Shown: piece by piece, positions 1-9,498 of the stretch
How positions within the stretch are numbered: the stretch's first letter is position 1
Layout of the letters: the number at the start of each line of letters is the position of its first letter
NCBI RefSeq assembly: GCF_003428645.1
Contig: NZ_QVQH01000001.1
Location: 124,001-188,000, forward strand
Reading direction: 5' to 3'
Source of the DNA: Geodermatophilus marinus
GTDB taxonomy: Bacteria; Actinomycetota; Actinomycetes; Mycobacteriales; Geodermatophilaceae
DNA length: 64,000 nucleotides
The notes under the pieces: model-generated
The model's database searches: none
Told to the model about the DNA's origin: nothing
What the model saw: only the letters and a program-made list of their open reading frames with translations
Made by a program: the position numbers and the translations under genes

Positions 1-126
1 GACCCAGCTGGGCATCGTGTACCTGCGCTGGGACGCCGACTGGTTCTACTTCTTCCTGGGGCTGATGCTGCTGCTCGCCGTGCTCGCCAACCGGGCGGTC
101 CGCCGCTACGCCGAGGCGAGCCGGCG

Positions 127-130
<4 letters not shown>
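1..130 (+). CDS. Sugar ABC transporter permease, C-terminal end only
   Basis: Only the last 42 codons are in the window, read from base 2 to a TGA at 128-130. They encode a hydrophobic segment rich in Leu, Phe and Ala followed by an Arg-rich tail, as expected for the last membrane helix and cytoplasmic end of a permease. The next gene starts inside this stop codon (GTGA overlap) and is a sugar-type ABC ATPase, so the two are translationally coupled and this should be the membrane subunit of the same importer. The permease call rests mainly on that context. The substrate cannot be read from the fragment. Confidence 0.6.
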
Positions 131-996
<866 letters not shown>

Positions 997-1064
997 AGGG
1001 ACAGTCGTGGAGCCTGTGCCGGACGGGCGGGCGCCACGCCCCTCTTCCCCAGGGAGCGAGCGAG

Positions 1065-2402
1065 ATGCTGCAGCGCCGACGCCACCGGTCCGCCGGCCGG
1101 ACCCGGGCCGCCCGGGGCCTGCTGGCCGGGGTCGTGGCCGCGGCCCTCCTGCTGGTCAGCGCCGGCCCGGCCGGCGCGGCACCGGCGTCGCCGCCCAACC
1201 CCACCGACGGCGAGATCGGCGCGGCGCAGTCGGCGCAGGACGCCGCCGCGGCCGAGGTCGGCCGGATCGCCGCGGAGGTCGCCGCGGCCGAGTCCGAGCT
1301 CGAGCGCCTCGGCGTGCAGGCCGAGGCCGCCGGCGCGGCCTACCTCGCCGCGGAGGAGGCGCTCCTCCAGGCCCAGGCCGAGGCGGAGCGGACGGCGAGC
1401 GCGCTCCAGGAGGCGGCCGCCGCCGTGGACGCCGCGCTCTCCCGGATCGCGGGCTTCTCCCGGGACAGCTACATGAACGGCAGCGTCCTCAGCACCGCGA
1501 CGGCGCTGCTCGACGCCGAGGGGCCCGGGGAGCTCATCCAGCGGGCCGCCATGATCGACTACGTCTCCGCCAACCAGCTCGACGTCCTCGGCCAGCTCGA
1601 GATCGCCCGCGTGCAGCAGGCCAACGCCGACTCCGCGGCCCGCGCGGCCCGCGACCGGATGGCCGAGGCCGAGCAGGCCGCCGCCGAGGCCAAGGCCGTG
1701 GCCGACAGCCGGCTGGCCGGCCAGCAGGCCGCCTACGAGCAGGTCGCCGCGCAGAAGAGCGCCCTCGACCAGCAGCTCCAGGACGCGCAGGTCCGGCTGC
1801 TCGAGCTCCAGGGGGCCCGGGACGCCTACGCGCAGTGGCAGGCGCAGAAGGCGGCGGAGGAGGCGGCCGCGGCCGCCGCGGCCGCCCGCGCCGCCGAGGA
1901 GGCCGCCGCCGCGGCGGCCGCCGCCCGGGCCCGGGCGGCCGGCTCGGGGTCGACCGCCGCGGCGTCGTCCGGCTCGGCGTCCTCCGGTGCCGCCTCCGGT
2001 GCCTACGTCCGGCCGACCTCGGGCCGCACCTCCAGCTGCTTCGGCTACCGGTGGGGCGCGCTGCACGCCGGTGTGGACATCGCCGCCCCGATCGGCACCC
2101 CGGTCTACGCCGCGCACTCCGGGGTGGTCCGGCGGGCCGGCACGGCGACCGGCTTCGGCTACGCCGTCTACATCCTGGGCGACGACGGCGCGGTGACCGT
2201 CTACGGCCACGTGAACCGCTACTTCGTCTCCGCCGGTGAGCGGGTGCTGGCCGGCGAGCAGATCGCCGAGGTCGGCAACCGCGGGCAGTCCACCGGCCCG
2301 CACCTGCACTTCGAGGTCCACCCGAACGGCGCGATGTACAGCGGGTCGGTCGACCCGGCGCCGTGGATGGCCGCGCGCGGGGCCGGCATCGGCGGCTGCT
2401 GA
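1065..2402 (+). CDS. Secreted M23-family peptidoglycan peptidase with long coiled coil
   Basis: A 445-residue exported murein hydrolase. The N-terminus has an Arg-rich stretch and a hydrophobic signal segment (about residues 18-38, cleavage likely after AGA). It is followed by a long Ala/Glu/Gln-rich coiled coil (about 50-290) and a Ser/Ala/Gly linker. The C-terminal LytM/M23 domain carries the zinc ligands His334 and Asp338 (HAGVD) and the catalytic HLH pair at 413-415 (GPHLHFEV). The layout resembles EnvC- and RipA-like cell-separation hydrolases, in which the coiled coil controls access to the peptidase. It would cut peptide cross-links in the cell wall. It stands alone, with a strong hairpin just behind it. 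Confidence 0.9.
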   Translation: MLQRRRHRSAGRTRAARGLLAGVVAAALLLVSAGPAGAAPASPPNPTDGEIGAAQSAQDAAAAEVGRIAAEVAAAESELERLGVQAEAAGAAYLAAEEALLQAQAEAERTASALQEAAAAVDAALSRIAGFSRDSYMNGSVLSTATALLDAEGPGELIQRAAMIDYVSANQLDVLGQLEIARVQQANADSAARAARDRMAEAEQAAAEAKAVADSRLAGQQAAYEQVAAQKSALDQQLQDAQVRLLELQGARDAYAQWQAQKAAEEAAAAAAAARAAEEAAAAAAAARARAAGSGSTAAASSGSASSGAASGAYVRPTSGRTSSCFGYRWGALHAGVDIAAPIGTPVYAAHSGVVRRAGTATGFGYAVYILGDDGAVTVYGHVNRYFVSAGERVLAGEQIAEVGNRGQSTGPHLHFEVHPNGAMYSGSVDPAPWMAARGAGIGGC

Positions 2403-2410
2403 CCCCTGCA

Positions 2411-2449
2411 CGACGGCGGGCCCGCTCCCCACGGGGGAGCGGGCCCGTC
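2411..2449. terminator. Bidirectional intrinsic-type terminator hairpin
   Basis: A GC-only stem of 13 perfectly paired bases (GGGCCCGCTCCCC with its complement) around a three-base loop. The pairing extends outward through a CGACG/CGTCG match with a small bulge. It lies between the M23 peptidase and the convergent lipoprotein gene, so it can end transcription from both sides. There is no T-run, as is usual in this GC range. Confidence 0.75.
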
Positions 2450-2471
2450 GCGCGTTCGGCCGGGGCGCCGG

Positions 2472-2990
2472 TCAGCTGGTCGGCGCGGCCGGCTGGCAGT
2501 TGGCCACCACGTACTCGGTGACGTTGGTCTGGGCCTCGACGACCTGGGTGCTCAGCTGCGCCTCGGCCTCGGCGTAGGCCTGCTGGCCCTCGGGCGTGGA
2601 GAGGTCCAGCCCGGCCACCGAGGACTGCAGCTGGCGCAGCGCGTCACCGAGGGCGGTCCAGTCGGCCTCGATCGCCGGCGGGGCCTCGACGGTGTCGAAC
2701 GCGCCGATCACGTCCTCGAGCAGGGTGGGCAGCTGCTCGGGGGTGGCGGTCTGGAAGGCCGTCGTCAGGTCGGCGAAGACGGTCTGGACCTCGCTGCAGA
2801 ACTCGGCGGCGGCCGGGTCGGGGGAGGCGGTCGGGTCCTCCGGGGTGGAGGAGGCGGCCGAGGACGAGGTCGCCGACGACGTCGCGGTCGCGGCGGGCTC
2901 CTCGTCGGAGGAGCCGCCGCAGGCGGTGAGCAGGACGACGGCCGCGGCTCCGGCCACGGCGGCGCGGAGCAGGGTCGCAGGAGATCGCAT
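2472..2990 (-). CDS. Small lipoprotein of unknown function
   Basis: A 172-residue predicted lipoprotein. The signal peptide is Arg-containing and hydrophobic and ends in the lipobox LTAC with Cys24, which would be lipidated at the outer face of the membrane. A Ser/Thr/Ala/Pro-rich linker follows (about 26-60), then an acidic helical domain rich in Gln, Leu and Asp with one more Cys near the C-terminus. It contains no catalytic motif that I recognise. It is divergent from the MBL-fold gene at 3049 and convergent with the M23 peptidase. It may sit in the cell envelope as a sensor or ligand-binding protein, but its role is unknown. Confidence 0.75.
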   Translation of the reverse strand: MRSPATLLRAAVAGAAAVVLLTACGGSSDEEPAATATSSATSSSAASSTPEDPTASPDPAAAEFCSEVQTVFADLTTAFQTATPEQLPTLLEDVIGAFDTVEAPPAIEADWTALGDALRQLQSSVAGLDLSTPEGQQAYAEAEAQLSTQVVEAQTNVTEYVVANCQPAAPTS

Positions 2991-3048
2991 GCGGGCACGC
3001 TAGCCGGTGCCCGCGGGGCGGCGGGCAGGCGCGGCTACCGTCGCCGGG

Positions 3049-3918
3049 GTGCAGACCCCGACCGACCCGCGCGTCACCTGGGACCTCCCCGCACCCGGCG
3101 CGATGCCCCGCACCGCGGACCTCGAGCCGCTCGTCACCCGCGTCCTGGCCCCCAACCCGGGCCCGATGACCCTCGACGGGACCAACACCTACGTCGTGGG
3201 CGCCCCGGGCAGCGGCCGGGCGGTGCTCGTCGACCCGGGCCCCGACGACCCGGCGCACCTGGCCGCGGTGGAGGCCGCGCTGGCGGCCCGCGACGCCCGC
3301 TGCGTCGGGGTCCTGGTCACCCACCACCACGGCGACCACGCCGAGGCCGCGCTGCCGTGGGGGGCCCGGTTCGGCGCCCGGGTGGCCGCGGCCGACCCGC
3401 GGGTGGCCGGGCCGGGCGGCCGGGTGCTGGAGCCCGGGGAGCGGCTGGACCTCGCCGGCACGGTGATCGGCGTCGTGCCCACGCCCGGGCACTGCGCCGA
3501 CCACCTGTCGTTCCGGCTGGAGTCCGGGGCGGTGCTGGCCGGGGACCACGTGCTCGGCCGCGGCACCTCGGTGGTCACCCACCCCGAGGGGGACGTGCTG
3601 GCCTACCTGGAGTCGCTGCGCCGGGTGCACGACCTGGGCCCGAGCGCGCTGTACTGCGGGCACGGCCCGGAGCTGACCGAGGACCCGGGCGCGGTCCTCG
3701 ACTACTACCGGGCGCACCGGGCGATGCGCGAGCAGCAGCTGCTGGAGGCCCTGGCGCCCGGGCCGCGGACCGTGGACGAGCTGGTCGCCACCGTCTACGC
3801 CGACGTGCCGCGGGCCGTGTGGCCGGCGGCGGCGCACTCGACCCGGGCCACCCTCGCCAAGCTCCTGGCCGAGGGCCGGGTCGAGGGCGACCTGGACGCG
3901 GCGGTGCGGCGGGCATGA
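3049..3918 (+). CDS. Metallo-beta-lactamase-fold hydrolase, LACTB2/RNase Z-like
   Basis: A 289-residue MBL-fold protein with the two-metal motif HHHGDH at about residues 92-97, later His and Asp ligands (GDHVLGRG; CGHGPE), and a C-terminal part of about 60 residues that fits the winged-helix tail of LACTB2-type enzymes. Family members are hydrolases acting on RNA, thioesters or lactones, so the substrate is open. I chose the GTG at 3049 because the longer ATG start at 3007 adds only a short basic tail. An internal ATG at 3103 is possible. Its stop overlaps the ATG of the acyl-CoA ligase (ATGA), so it heads a coupled run of three genes. Confidence 0.85.
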   Translation: MQTPTDPRVTWDLPAPGAMPRTADLEPLVTRVLAPNPGPMTLDGTNTYVVGAPGSGRAVLVDPGPDDPAHLAAVEAALAARDARCVGVLVTHHHGDHAEAALPWGARFGARVAAADPRVAGPGGRVLEPGERLDLAGTVIGVVPTPGHCADHLSFRLESGAVLAGDHVLGRGTSVVTHPEGDVLAYLESLRRVHDLGPSALYCGHGPELTEDPGAVLDYYRAHRAMREQQLLEALAPGPRTVDELVATVYADVPRAVWPAAAHSTRATLAKLLAEGRVEGDLDAAVRRA

Positions 3919-5228
3919 GCGCGGTGGTGCGGCCGGCCGGGAGCGAGCGCGACCAGCGGCGGGCCGCGGCGGCGCTGGCGGCCGCCGGCCTGCGCGCGGG
4001 GGACCGGCTGCTGGTCTCCGCCCCGGCCTCCCCGGCGCTGCTGGCCGTCGTCCTCGGGGCGCTGCGCACCGGCGTCGTCCCCGTGGTCCTCGACCCGGCG
4101 CTGCCCGCGGCCGAGCGCGCCGCGCTGGCGGCGGACGCCGATCCGGCCCTCGACGCCGGTGCCGAGCCGGAGCGGCTGCTCGACGGCAGCGCGCAGGCCG
4201 ACCTCGCCCCCGTGCCCCTGGCCCGGCCGATGCACTACACCTCCGGGACGACGGGCCGTCGCAAGGGCGTGTGGTCGGGCGTGCTCGCCGAGGACGACGC
4301 CCGCGCGCTGGCCGCGGAGGAGATCGAGCTGTGGGGGTTCGGCCCCGGCGACCGGCACCTGGTGCTCTCCCCGCTGCACCACTCCGCGCCGCTGCGCTTC
4401 GCCGTGCACACCCTGCTGGCCGGCGGCGAGGTGCTCCTGCCCGGCCCGTTCGACGCCGCCCGCGCGGCGCGGGCGATCACCACCGGGCGCCCGACCACGA
4501 CGTTCTGCGTGCCCACCCACCTGCAGCGGCTGGTCGGCCGCGACGACGTCGACTGGTCCTCGTTCCGGCGGCTGGTGCACGCCGGCGCCCCGTGCCCGGA
4601 GCCGCTCAAGCGCGCGGTGCTCGCGGCGCTGCCCGCAGGTGCGGTGTGGGAGTTCTACGGCTCCACCGAGGCGCAGTTCACCGTCTGCTCGCCCGAGGAC
4701 TGGCTGGCGCACCCCGGCAGCGTGGGACGGGCCCGGCCCGGACGGCGGCTGGAGACCGACGCCCGCGGCCAGCTGTGGTGCGCGGTGCCCCGCTGGGCCC
4801 GCTTCGAGTACTGGCGGGCCCCGGAGAAGACGGCCGCGGCCTGGCGGGGCGACCGGGTCACCGTCGGCGACCTCGGCCGGGTGGACGGCGACGGGGTGGT
4901 GTGGCTCGACGGCCGCCGCGAGGACCTGGTGATCTCCGGCGGGGTGAACGTCTACCCGGCCGAGGTCGAGGCGGTGCTCGACGCGCACCCCGCGGTGGTG
5001 GAGAGCGCGGTGGTCGGCGTCCCCGACCCCGACTGGGGGCAGCGCGTGGTGGCGGCCTACGTGGGCGCCGCGGACCCCGCCGAGCTGGCCGCGTGGGCGC
5101 GCGAGCGGCTGGCCCCGGCGAAGCGGCCCAAGAGCCTGCACCCGGTCGCCGAGCTGCCGCGCACCTCGACCGGCAAGGTCCGCCGGCTGGACCTGCCCGG
5201 GCTGCTGGGGCTCGCCGGGCGTGGCTGA
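3915..5228 (+). CDS. Short AMP-forming acyl-CoA synthetase/ligase
   Basis: A 437-residue ANL-superfamily adenylating enzyme that would activate a carboxylic acid to an acyl-AMP and probably an acyl-CoA. The phosphate-binding motif YTSGTTGRRKG is at residues 108-118. The A5-type motif YGSTEAQ, the hinge region GRREDLVISGG, the NVYPAEVE motif and the C-terminal catalytic lysine motif STGKVRR are all present. It is about 80-100 residues shorter than usual (500-550), and the missing part is before the P-loop, in the substrate-side N-domain. It overlaps the MBL-fold gene (ATGA) and its last codons overlap the GMC oxidoreductase start by 8 bases, so the three products are probably made together. 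Confidence 0.88.
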   Translation: MSAVVRPAGSERDQRRAAAALAAAGLRAGDRLLVSAPASPALLAVVLGALRTGVVPVVLDPALPAAERAALAADADPALDAGAEPERLLDGSAQADLAPVPLARPMHYTSGTTGRRKGVWSGVLAEDDARALAAEEIELWGFGPGDRHLVLSPLHHSAPLRFAVHTLLAGGEVLLPGPFDAARAARAITTGRPTTTFCVPTHLQRLVGRDDVDWSSFRRLVHAGAPCPEPLKRAVLAALPAGAVWEFYGSTEAQFTVCSPEDWLAHPGSVGRARPGRRLETDARGQLWCAVPRWARFEYWRAPEKTAAAWRGDRVTVGDLGRVDGDGVVWLDGRREDLVISGGVNVYPAEVEAVLDAHPAVVESAVVGVPDPDWGQRVVAAYVGAADPAELAAWARERLAPAKRPKSLHPVAELPRTSTGKVRRLDLPGLLGLAGRG

Positions 5229-6834
5229 GCGGGAGTGGGACGTCGTCGTCGTCGGCGGGGGGACGTCGGGCCTCCCGCTGGCCGCCCGGCTGGCCGACGC
5301 CGGCCGCCGGGTGCTGGTGCTGGAGGCCGGCGCGGACCACCCCGGGGGCCCGCCCGGGGTGCTCGCCGACGCCGCGCGGATGGGCGCCGCCGTGCCGGGG
5401 CACCCGGCCAACTGGGAGCTCACCGGCCGGCTCACCGACGACCAGGCCTTCCCGGTGCCGCGGGGCCGGGTGGTCGGCGGGTCCAGCGCGCTCAACGGCT
5501 GCTACTTCGTGCGGGGCACCCGGGCCGACTTCGACTCCTGGGCCGCCGACGGCAACCACCTGTGGGCCGCCGACCGCCTGCTGCCGGCCTTCGTGCGGCT
5601 GGAGGCGGACCGGGAGTACGGGGACTCGCCCGGCCACGGCGCCTCCGGCCCGGTGCCGGTGACCCGGCCGCGCGCGGGGCACCCTCTGGCCGACGCCTTC
5701 GGCGCGGCGACCGCCGAGCTCGGCTTCCCGGCGGAGCCGGACAAGAACGCCGACGGCCCGCCCGGGTGGGGGCCGCTGCCGATGAACGTCGCCGACGGCG
5801 TCCGGATGAGCACGGCGCTGACCCACCTCGCGCCGCGGCGCGGGCACCCGGGCCTCACCGTCCGCGGCGGGACGCCGGTGCGCCGGGTGCTCGTGGAGGG
5901 CGGCCAGGCGGTCGGCGTGCAGACCGACGCCGGGCCGGTGCGCGCCGCCGAGGTGGTGCTCAGCGCGGGGGCGGTCGGCTCCCCCCACCTGCTGCTGCTG
6001 TCGGGCATCGGCCCGGCCGACGAGCTGCGGGCCCTGGGGATCGCGGTGGTGGCCGACGTCCCCGGGGTCGGTCGCGACCTGACCGACCACCCGGACGTCT
6101 ACGTCACCTGGCGGCCGGCCCGCCGGCTGCCCATGCCGCCGGACCTGCTGCCGCTGTGGGGGGCGCTGAACACCACGGCCGAGGGCTCGGCGGTGCCCGG
6201 CGACCTGGAGCTGCTGCCGTGGCTCAAGCCCTTCAGCCGGGTGATGGTGCACCGCGCGGCCGCCGGGGTGGCCGGGGCGCTCCGCCGGCCGGCGGCCACG
6301 CTGCGGGCGCTGCGGGGGACGTCGCCGGCCCGGCTGCTCGACACCGCGCGGCGCCGCGACGACCTGTTCGTCGGGGTGGCCCTGCAGCGGGAGGACAGCC
6401 GGGGGCTGCTGCGGCTGACCACCGCCGACCCGCGCGAGCTGCCCCGGGTGGAGTACCGCTACCTCACCGAACCGGCCGACCGGCGCCGGCTGCGCGAGGG
6501 GGTGCGGTTGGCGGCCGAGCTGCTGCGGACGGCGTCCCTGGCGCCCCTGGTGGAGCGGCGCACGGGCCTGCCCGACGCCGTCCTGGCCGACGACCGGGAG
6601 CTCGACCGGTGGGTACGGGCGCACCTGGCCACGGCCGTGCACCTGGCCGGCAGCGCGCGGATGGGCCCGGACGGCGACCCCGGGGCGGTGGTCGACCAGC
6701 ACCTGCGGGTCCGCGGCGTCGAGGGCCTGCGGGTGGTGGACACCTCGGTGATGCCCCGGGTGACCTCGCGCGGTCCGGCGGCCACCGCGGTGGCGATCGG
6801 GGAGCGGGCCGCGGAGCTGCTGACCGGTGGCTGA
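5221..6834 (+). CDS. GMC-family FAD oxidoreductase (possibly mycofactocin-associated type)
   Basis: A 537-residue flavoprotein of the glucose-methanol-choline family, oxidising an alcohol with FAD. The dinucleotide motif GGGTSG is at residues 12-17, the GMC signature GRVVGGSSALNG at about 81-92, and the active-site His474 in AVHLAGSARMG. The second catalytic position, Asn or His in most of the family, aligns with Ala520 (SRGPAAT). The RGP-AT ending resembles my recollection of MftG-type proteins of mycofactocin clusters, but no mft genes are in view. The GTG start lies inside the acyl-CoA ligase gene. It ends seven bases before the convergent penicillin-binding protein gene. Confidence 0.88.
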   Translation: MAEREWDVVVVGGGTSGLPLAARLADAGRRVLVLEAGADHPGGPPGVLADAARMGAAVPGHPANWELTGRLTDDQAFPVPRGRVVGGSSALNGCYFVRGTRADFDSWAADGNHLWAADRLLPAFVRLEADREYGDSPGHGASGPVPVTRPRAGHPLADAFGAATAELGFPAEPDKNADGPPGWGPLPMNVADGVRMSTALTHLAPRRGHPGLTVRGGTPVRRVLVEGGQAVGVQTDAGPVRAAEVVLSAGAVGSPHLLLLSGIGPADELRALGIAVVADVPGVGRDLTDHPDVYVTWRPARRLPMPPDLLPLWGALNTTAEGSAVPGDLELLPWLKPFSRVMVHRAAAGVAGALRRPAATLRALRGTSPARLLDTARRRDDLFVGVALQREDSRGLLRLTTADPRELPRVEYRYLTEPADRRRLREGVRLAAELLRTASLAPLVERRTGLPDAVLADDRELDRWVRAHLATAVHLAGSARMGPDGDPGAVVDQHLRVRGVEGLRVVDTSVMPRVTSRGPAATAVAIGERAAELLTGG

Positions 6835-6841
6835 GCGCCGG

Positions 6842-8959
6842 TCAGCGCGGCCCCCGGCCCCCGCCGCCGCGGAAGGGCGTGGTGTCCGTGGCGCCCCCTC
6901 CCGGCCGCTGCGGCGCCGGGGCGACCTGGGGGACCGGCGGGTCCAGCGGGATGCCCGGCGGCGGGAAGAAGGCCGGTGGCTGGGCGCTGAGGATCGGCGT
7001 CATCGCGTCCTTGAAGATCTGACCGCCCCGGCCGCCGCCGAACCCGCCGACGTCCACGTTCGCCGTCGGGTTGAACAGCATGACGCTGGCCGCGTACTGC
7101 GGGGTGTAGCCGACGAAGGCCACCGAGAAGCGGTCCTGCGCGGTGCCGGTCTTGGTGGCGATCTGGTGGCCGGGGATGGCGGCGCGCACCCCGGTGCCCC
7201 AGGGCAGGGCCGAGCCGCCGACCAGGATCTGGTTGAGGGTGGTGGCCACCGCCGGCGCCACCGCCTCCGGCGTGCAGGACGCGCCGGTGCCGAGCGGGGT
7301 GCCGTCCTCGCCGGTGAGCGGCTGCCCGTCGCGGTCGAGGACCTCCACGACCGGCACCGGGGCGCACCGGGTGCCGTTGGCGGCCAGGGTGGAGTAGGCG
7401 CTGGCCAGCGCCAGCGGGCTGGTGGCCTCCGGGCCCAGGGTGAACGAGCCGCGGTTCTCGGCGACGACCTGGTCGGCCACGGGGTCCAGGGAGAACAGGC
7501 CCATCCGCTGCGCCGCCCGCACCGGGCCCTCGACGCTGCCCAGCTGGTCCTCCAGCGCGACGAAGTAGGTGTTGGACGAGCGCTGCAGGGCCTCGGCCAT
7601 GGAGAGCGTCGGCGGGATGCTGTCGCCGAAGTTCTCCACCGTGTAGGGGTCGAGCCCGTTGCGGTACACCCGCGAGGTGTAGGTGTTGCCGCTCGTGATG
7701 AGGTGCCACGGCGGGATGCCCCGCTCGAGGGCGGCCGTCGCCACGAAGACCTTGTAGGTGGAGCCGGCGCCCTTGCTGGCGGCCACGTTGAGGTTGACCG
7801 ACGACTGCGCCGGGTCCTCCCGGTCGTAGCCGAACACCCGGTTGGCGCTCATGGCCAGCACGTTGCCGGTGCCCGGCTCGACCGCGGTGAACATCGCCGC
7901 CACCGGGTCGCCCATCGGCTGGTTGGCCAGGACGGCGGCGTCGGCGGAGCGCTGGACGTCGGGGCGCAGCGTGGTCCGGATGGTCAGCCCGCCCTCCTCC
8001 AGCGCGGTCTGCGAGATGCCCATCGTGTCGACCAGGTGGCGCTGCAGGAAGTCGCAGAAGAAGCCGCCGATCAGCGCGCCCGCGCACCCGTTCGGGGGCC
8101 GCGGCTCGGGGACGGTCTCGACGGGGGTGGCGGTGGCCTCGGCGAGCTGCTGGTCGGTGATGACGCCCAGCTGGTGCATCCGGGTGAGCACCTGGTCGCG
8201 GCGCTCCCGGGCCTGCTCCGGAGCCGCCAGCGGGTTGTCGCTGGCCGGTGTCTGCACCAGGCCGGCCAGCATCGCCGCCTGCGGCAGGGTGAGGTCGGCG
8301 GCGTCGACGGAGAAATAGGTCCGGGCCGCGGCCTGCACCCCGTAGGCGCCCTCGCCGAAGTACACGATGTTGAGGTACCGGGTGAGGATCTCCTGCTTGT
8401 CGTAGGTGTCCTCCAGCGCGAGCGCCAGCCGCGCCTCCTTGAGCTTGCGGGTGACGCTCTGCTCGGTGGCGGCCTGCCGCTCCTCGGGCGTGGTGGCGAT
8501 CTGCAGGAGGGTCTGCTTCACCAGCTGCTGGGTGAGCGTCGAGCCACCCTCGCGCACGCCGCCGGAGGCGAGGTTGCGCACCAGCGCCCGCACGGTGCCC
8601 TCGACGTCCAGGCCGTTGTGCTCGTAGAAGCGCTCGTCCTCGATGGCGACGATCGCCTCCTCCATGACGTCGGCGATCCGCTCGGCGGCCACCGGCGTCC
8701 GGTTGTCCCGGTAGAAGTAGGTGATCACCGAGCCGTCGGCGGCCAGCACCACGGTGTTGCCCGGGGGTGTGGCGTCGGTCAGCTCGACCGGCAGCGGCGC
8801 GAGCAGCCCGGCGGAGCTGTCGGCGACCAGGGCCGGCACCACGACCCAGGGCACGAGCAGCCCGGCGACGAGCGCCCCGGCCGTGGACAGGGCCAGGAGC
8901 AGACCCCCCGCGGCGCGCAGCCGCGGGTCCGAGCGGCGTCCCCCGTGCGAACGTTGCAT
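6842..8959 (-). CDS. ponA: Class A penicillin-binding protein (transglycosylase/transpeptidase)
   Basis: A 705-residue bifunctional peptidoglycan synthase anchored by one N-terminal helix (about residues 20-45). The GT51 glycosyltransferase domain has the catalytic Glu107 in AIEDERFYEHNG and the GGSTLTQQLVKQ motif (138-149). The transpeptidase domain carries SxxK as STYK (400-403), SxN as SSN (461-463) and KTGT (603-606). All catalytic residues are intact. The tail after 660 is Pro/Gly-rich without a PASTA domain. The start is an ATG preceded by GAGG at good spacing. It polymerises and cross-links the cell wall outside the membrane. Its 3' end almost abuts the convergent GMC gene. Confidence 0.93.
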   Translation of the reverse strand: MQRSHGGRRSDPRLRAAGGLLLALSTAGALVAGLLVPWVVVPALVADSSAGLLAPLPVELTDATPPGNTVVLAADGSVITYFYRDNRTPVAAERIADVMEEAIVAIEDERFYEHNGLDVEGTVRALVRNLASGGVREGGSTLTQQLVKQTLLQIATTPEERQAATEQSVTRKLKEARLALALEDTYDKQEILTRYLNIVYFGEGAYGVQAAARTYFSVDAADLTLPQAAMLAGLVQTPASDNPLAAPEQARERRDQVLTRMHQLGVITDQQLAEATATPVETVPEPRPPNGCAGALIGGFFCDFLQRHLVDTMGISQTALEEGGLTIRTTLRPDVQRSADAAVLANQPMGDPVAAMFTAVEPGTGNVLAMSANRVFGYDREDPAQSSVNLNVAASKGAGSTYKVFVATAALERGIPPWHLITSGNTYTSRVYRNGLDPYTVENFGDSIPPTLSMAEALQRSSNTYFVALEDQLGSVEGPVRAAQRMGLFSLDPVADQVVAENRGSFTLGPEATSPLALASAYSTLAANGTRCAPVPVVEVLDRDGQPLTGEDGTPLGTGASCTPEAVAPAVATTLNQILVGGSALPWGTGVRAAIPGHQIATKTGTAQDRFSVAFVGYTPQYAASVMLFNPTANVDVGGFGGGRGGQIFKDAMTPILSAQPPAFFPPPGIPLDPPVPQVAPAPQRPGGGATDTTPFRGGGGRGPR

Positions 8960-9128
8960 GTTCGACCTCGCCTGCGCCGCGCATCCCGGTCTGAGCGCCC
9001 CGGCGCGTCCCGATCATCCCGGAAGTGCCGGGATCGGGACAGTCGGATGCGTGCGCCGGGTGCTGCGGCGGCGGACGGGTCGTCCCGGCGGCGCGATGCC
9101 GCAGCCGCCGGGACGCCGGGACCGGGGG

Positions 9129-9329
9129 TCAGCGGGAGGCGGGCAGCTCCGAGGTCGGCACGGGCTCCGACCAGGCGTCGGGGTGCGGCCGGCCGGTGGC
9201 GGCCACCCACCCGGCCGCGCTGCCGGAACTGCGGGAGGGGCCGGGGCGGGCGCTCAGGGCGACGATGAGCGCGAGCAGCACGACGAGCCCGACGAGGACA
9301 CCGCCGATCACCAGGAGCGTCGTGAGCAT
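9129..9329 (-). CDS. Small single-pass membrane protein
   Basis: A 66-residue protein with one strong hydrophobic helix (about residues 3-27, rich in Leu and Val) and a polar Ser/Pro/Gly tail of about 40 residues. No conserved motif is recognised. It lies upstream of the ponA homologue in the same direction, with a gap of about 170 bases, so it may or may not share a transcript with it. There is no clear Shine-Dalgarno sequence before the ATG, so translation may be leaderless. Its coding character and hydrophobic pattern are the only support. Confidence 0.55.
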   Translation of the reverse strand: MLTTLLVIGGVLVGLVVLLALIVALSARPGPSRSSGSAAGWVAATGRPHPDAWSEPVPTSELPASR

Positions 9330-9498
9330 GCACTGACAGTAAGCACCGGACCAGTCCGTGTCACGGGTCGGGTGCGGGCAGATCCGGCCGAAGCTGGCGG
9401 CCCGCGTGCGCAGGTCGTGCCAGTTGACAGGGCCGCGCGGTGCGTCCCCGCGCCCGGGCCGTCCGGGTGTGCCCGCTCGCGGCCGGCCGGGCCGCGGA

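Noticed and set aside
7143..8627. Several plus-strand frames across the ponA region
   Set aside because: They are antisense to a gene with complete GT51 and transpeptidase motifs and have no start signals.
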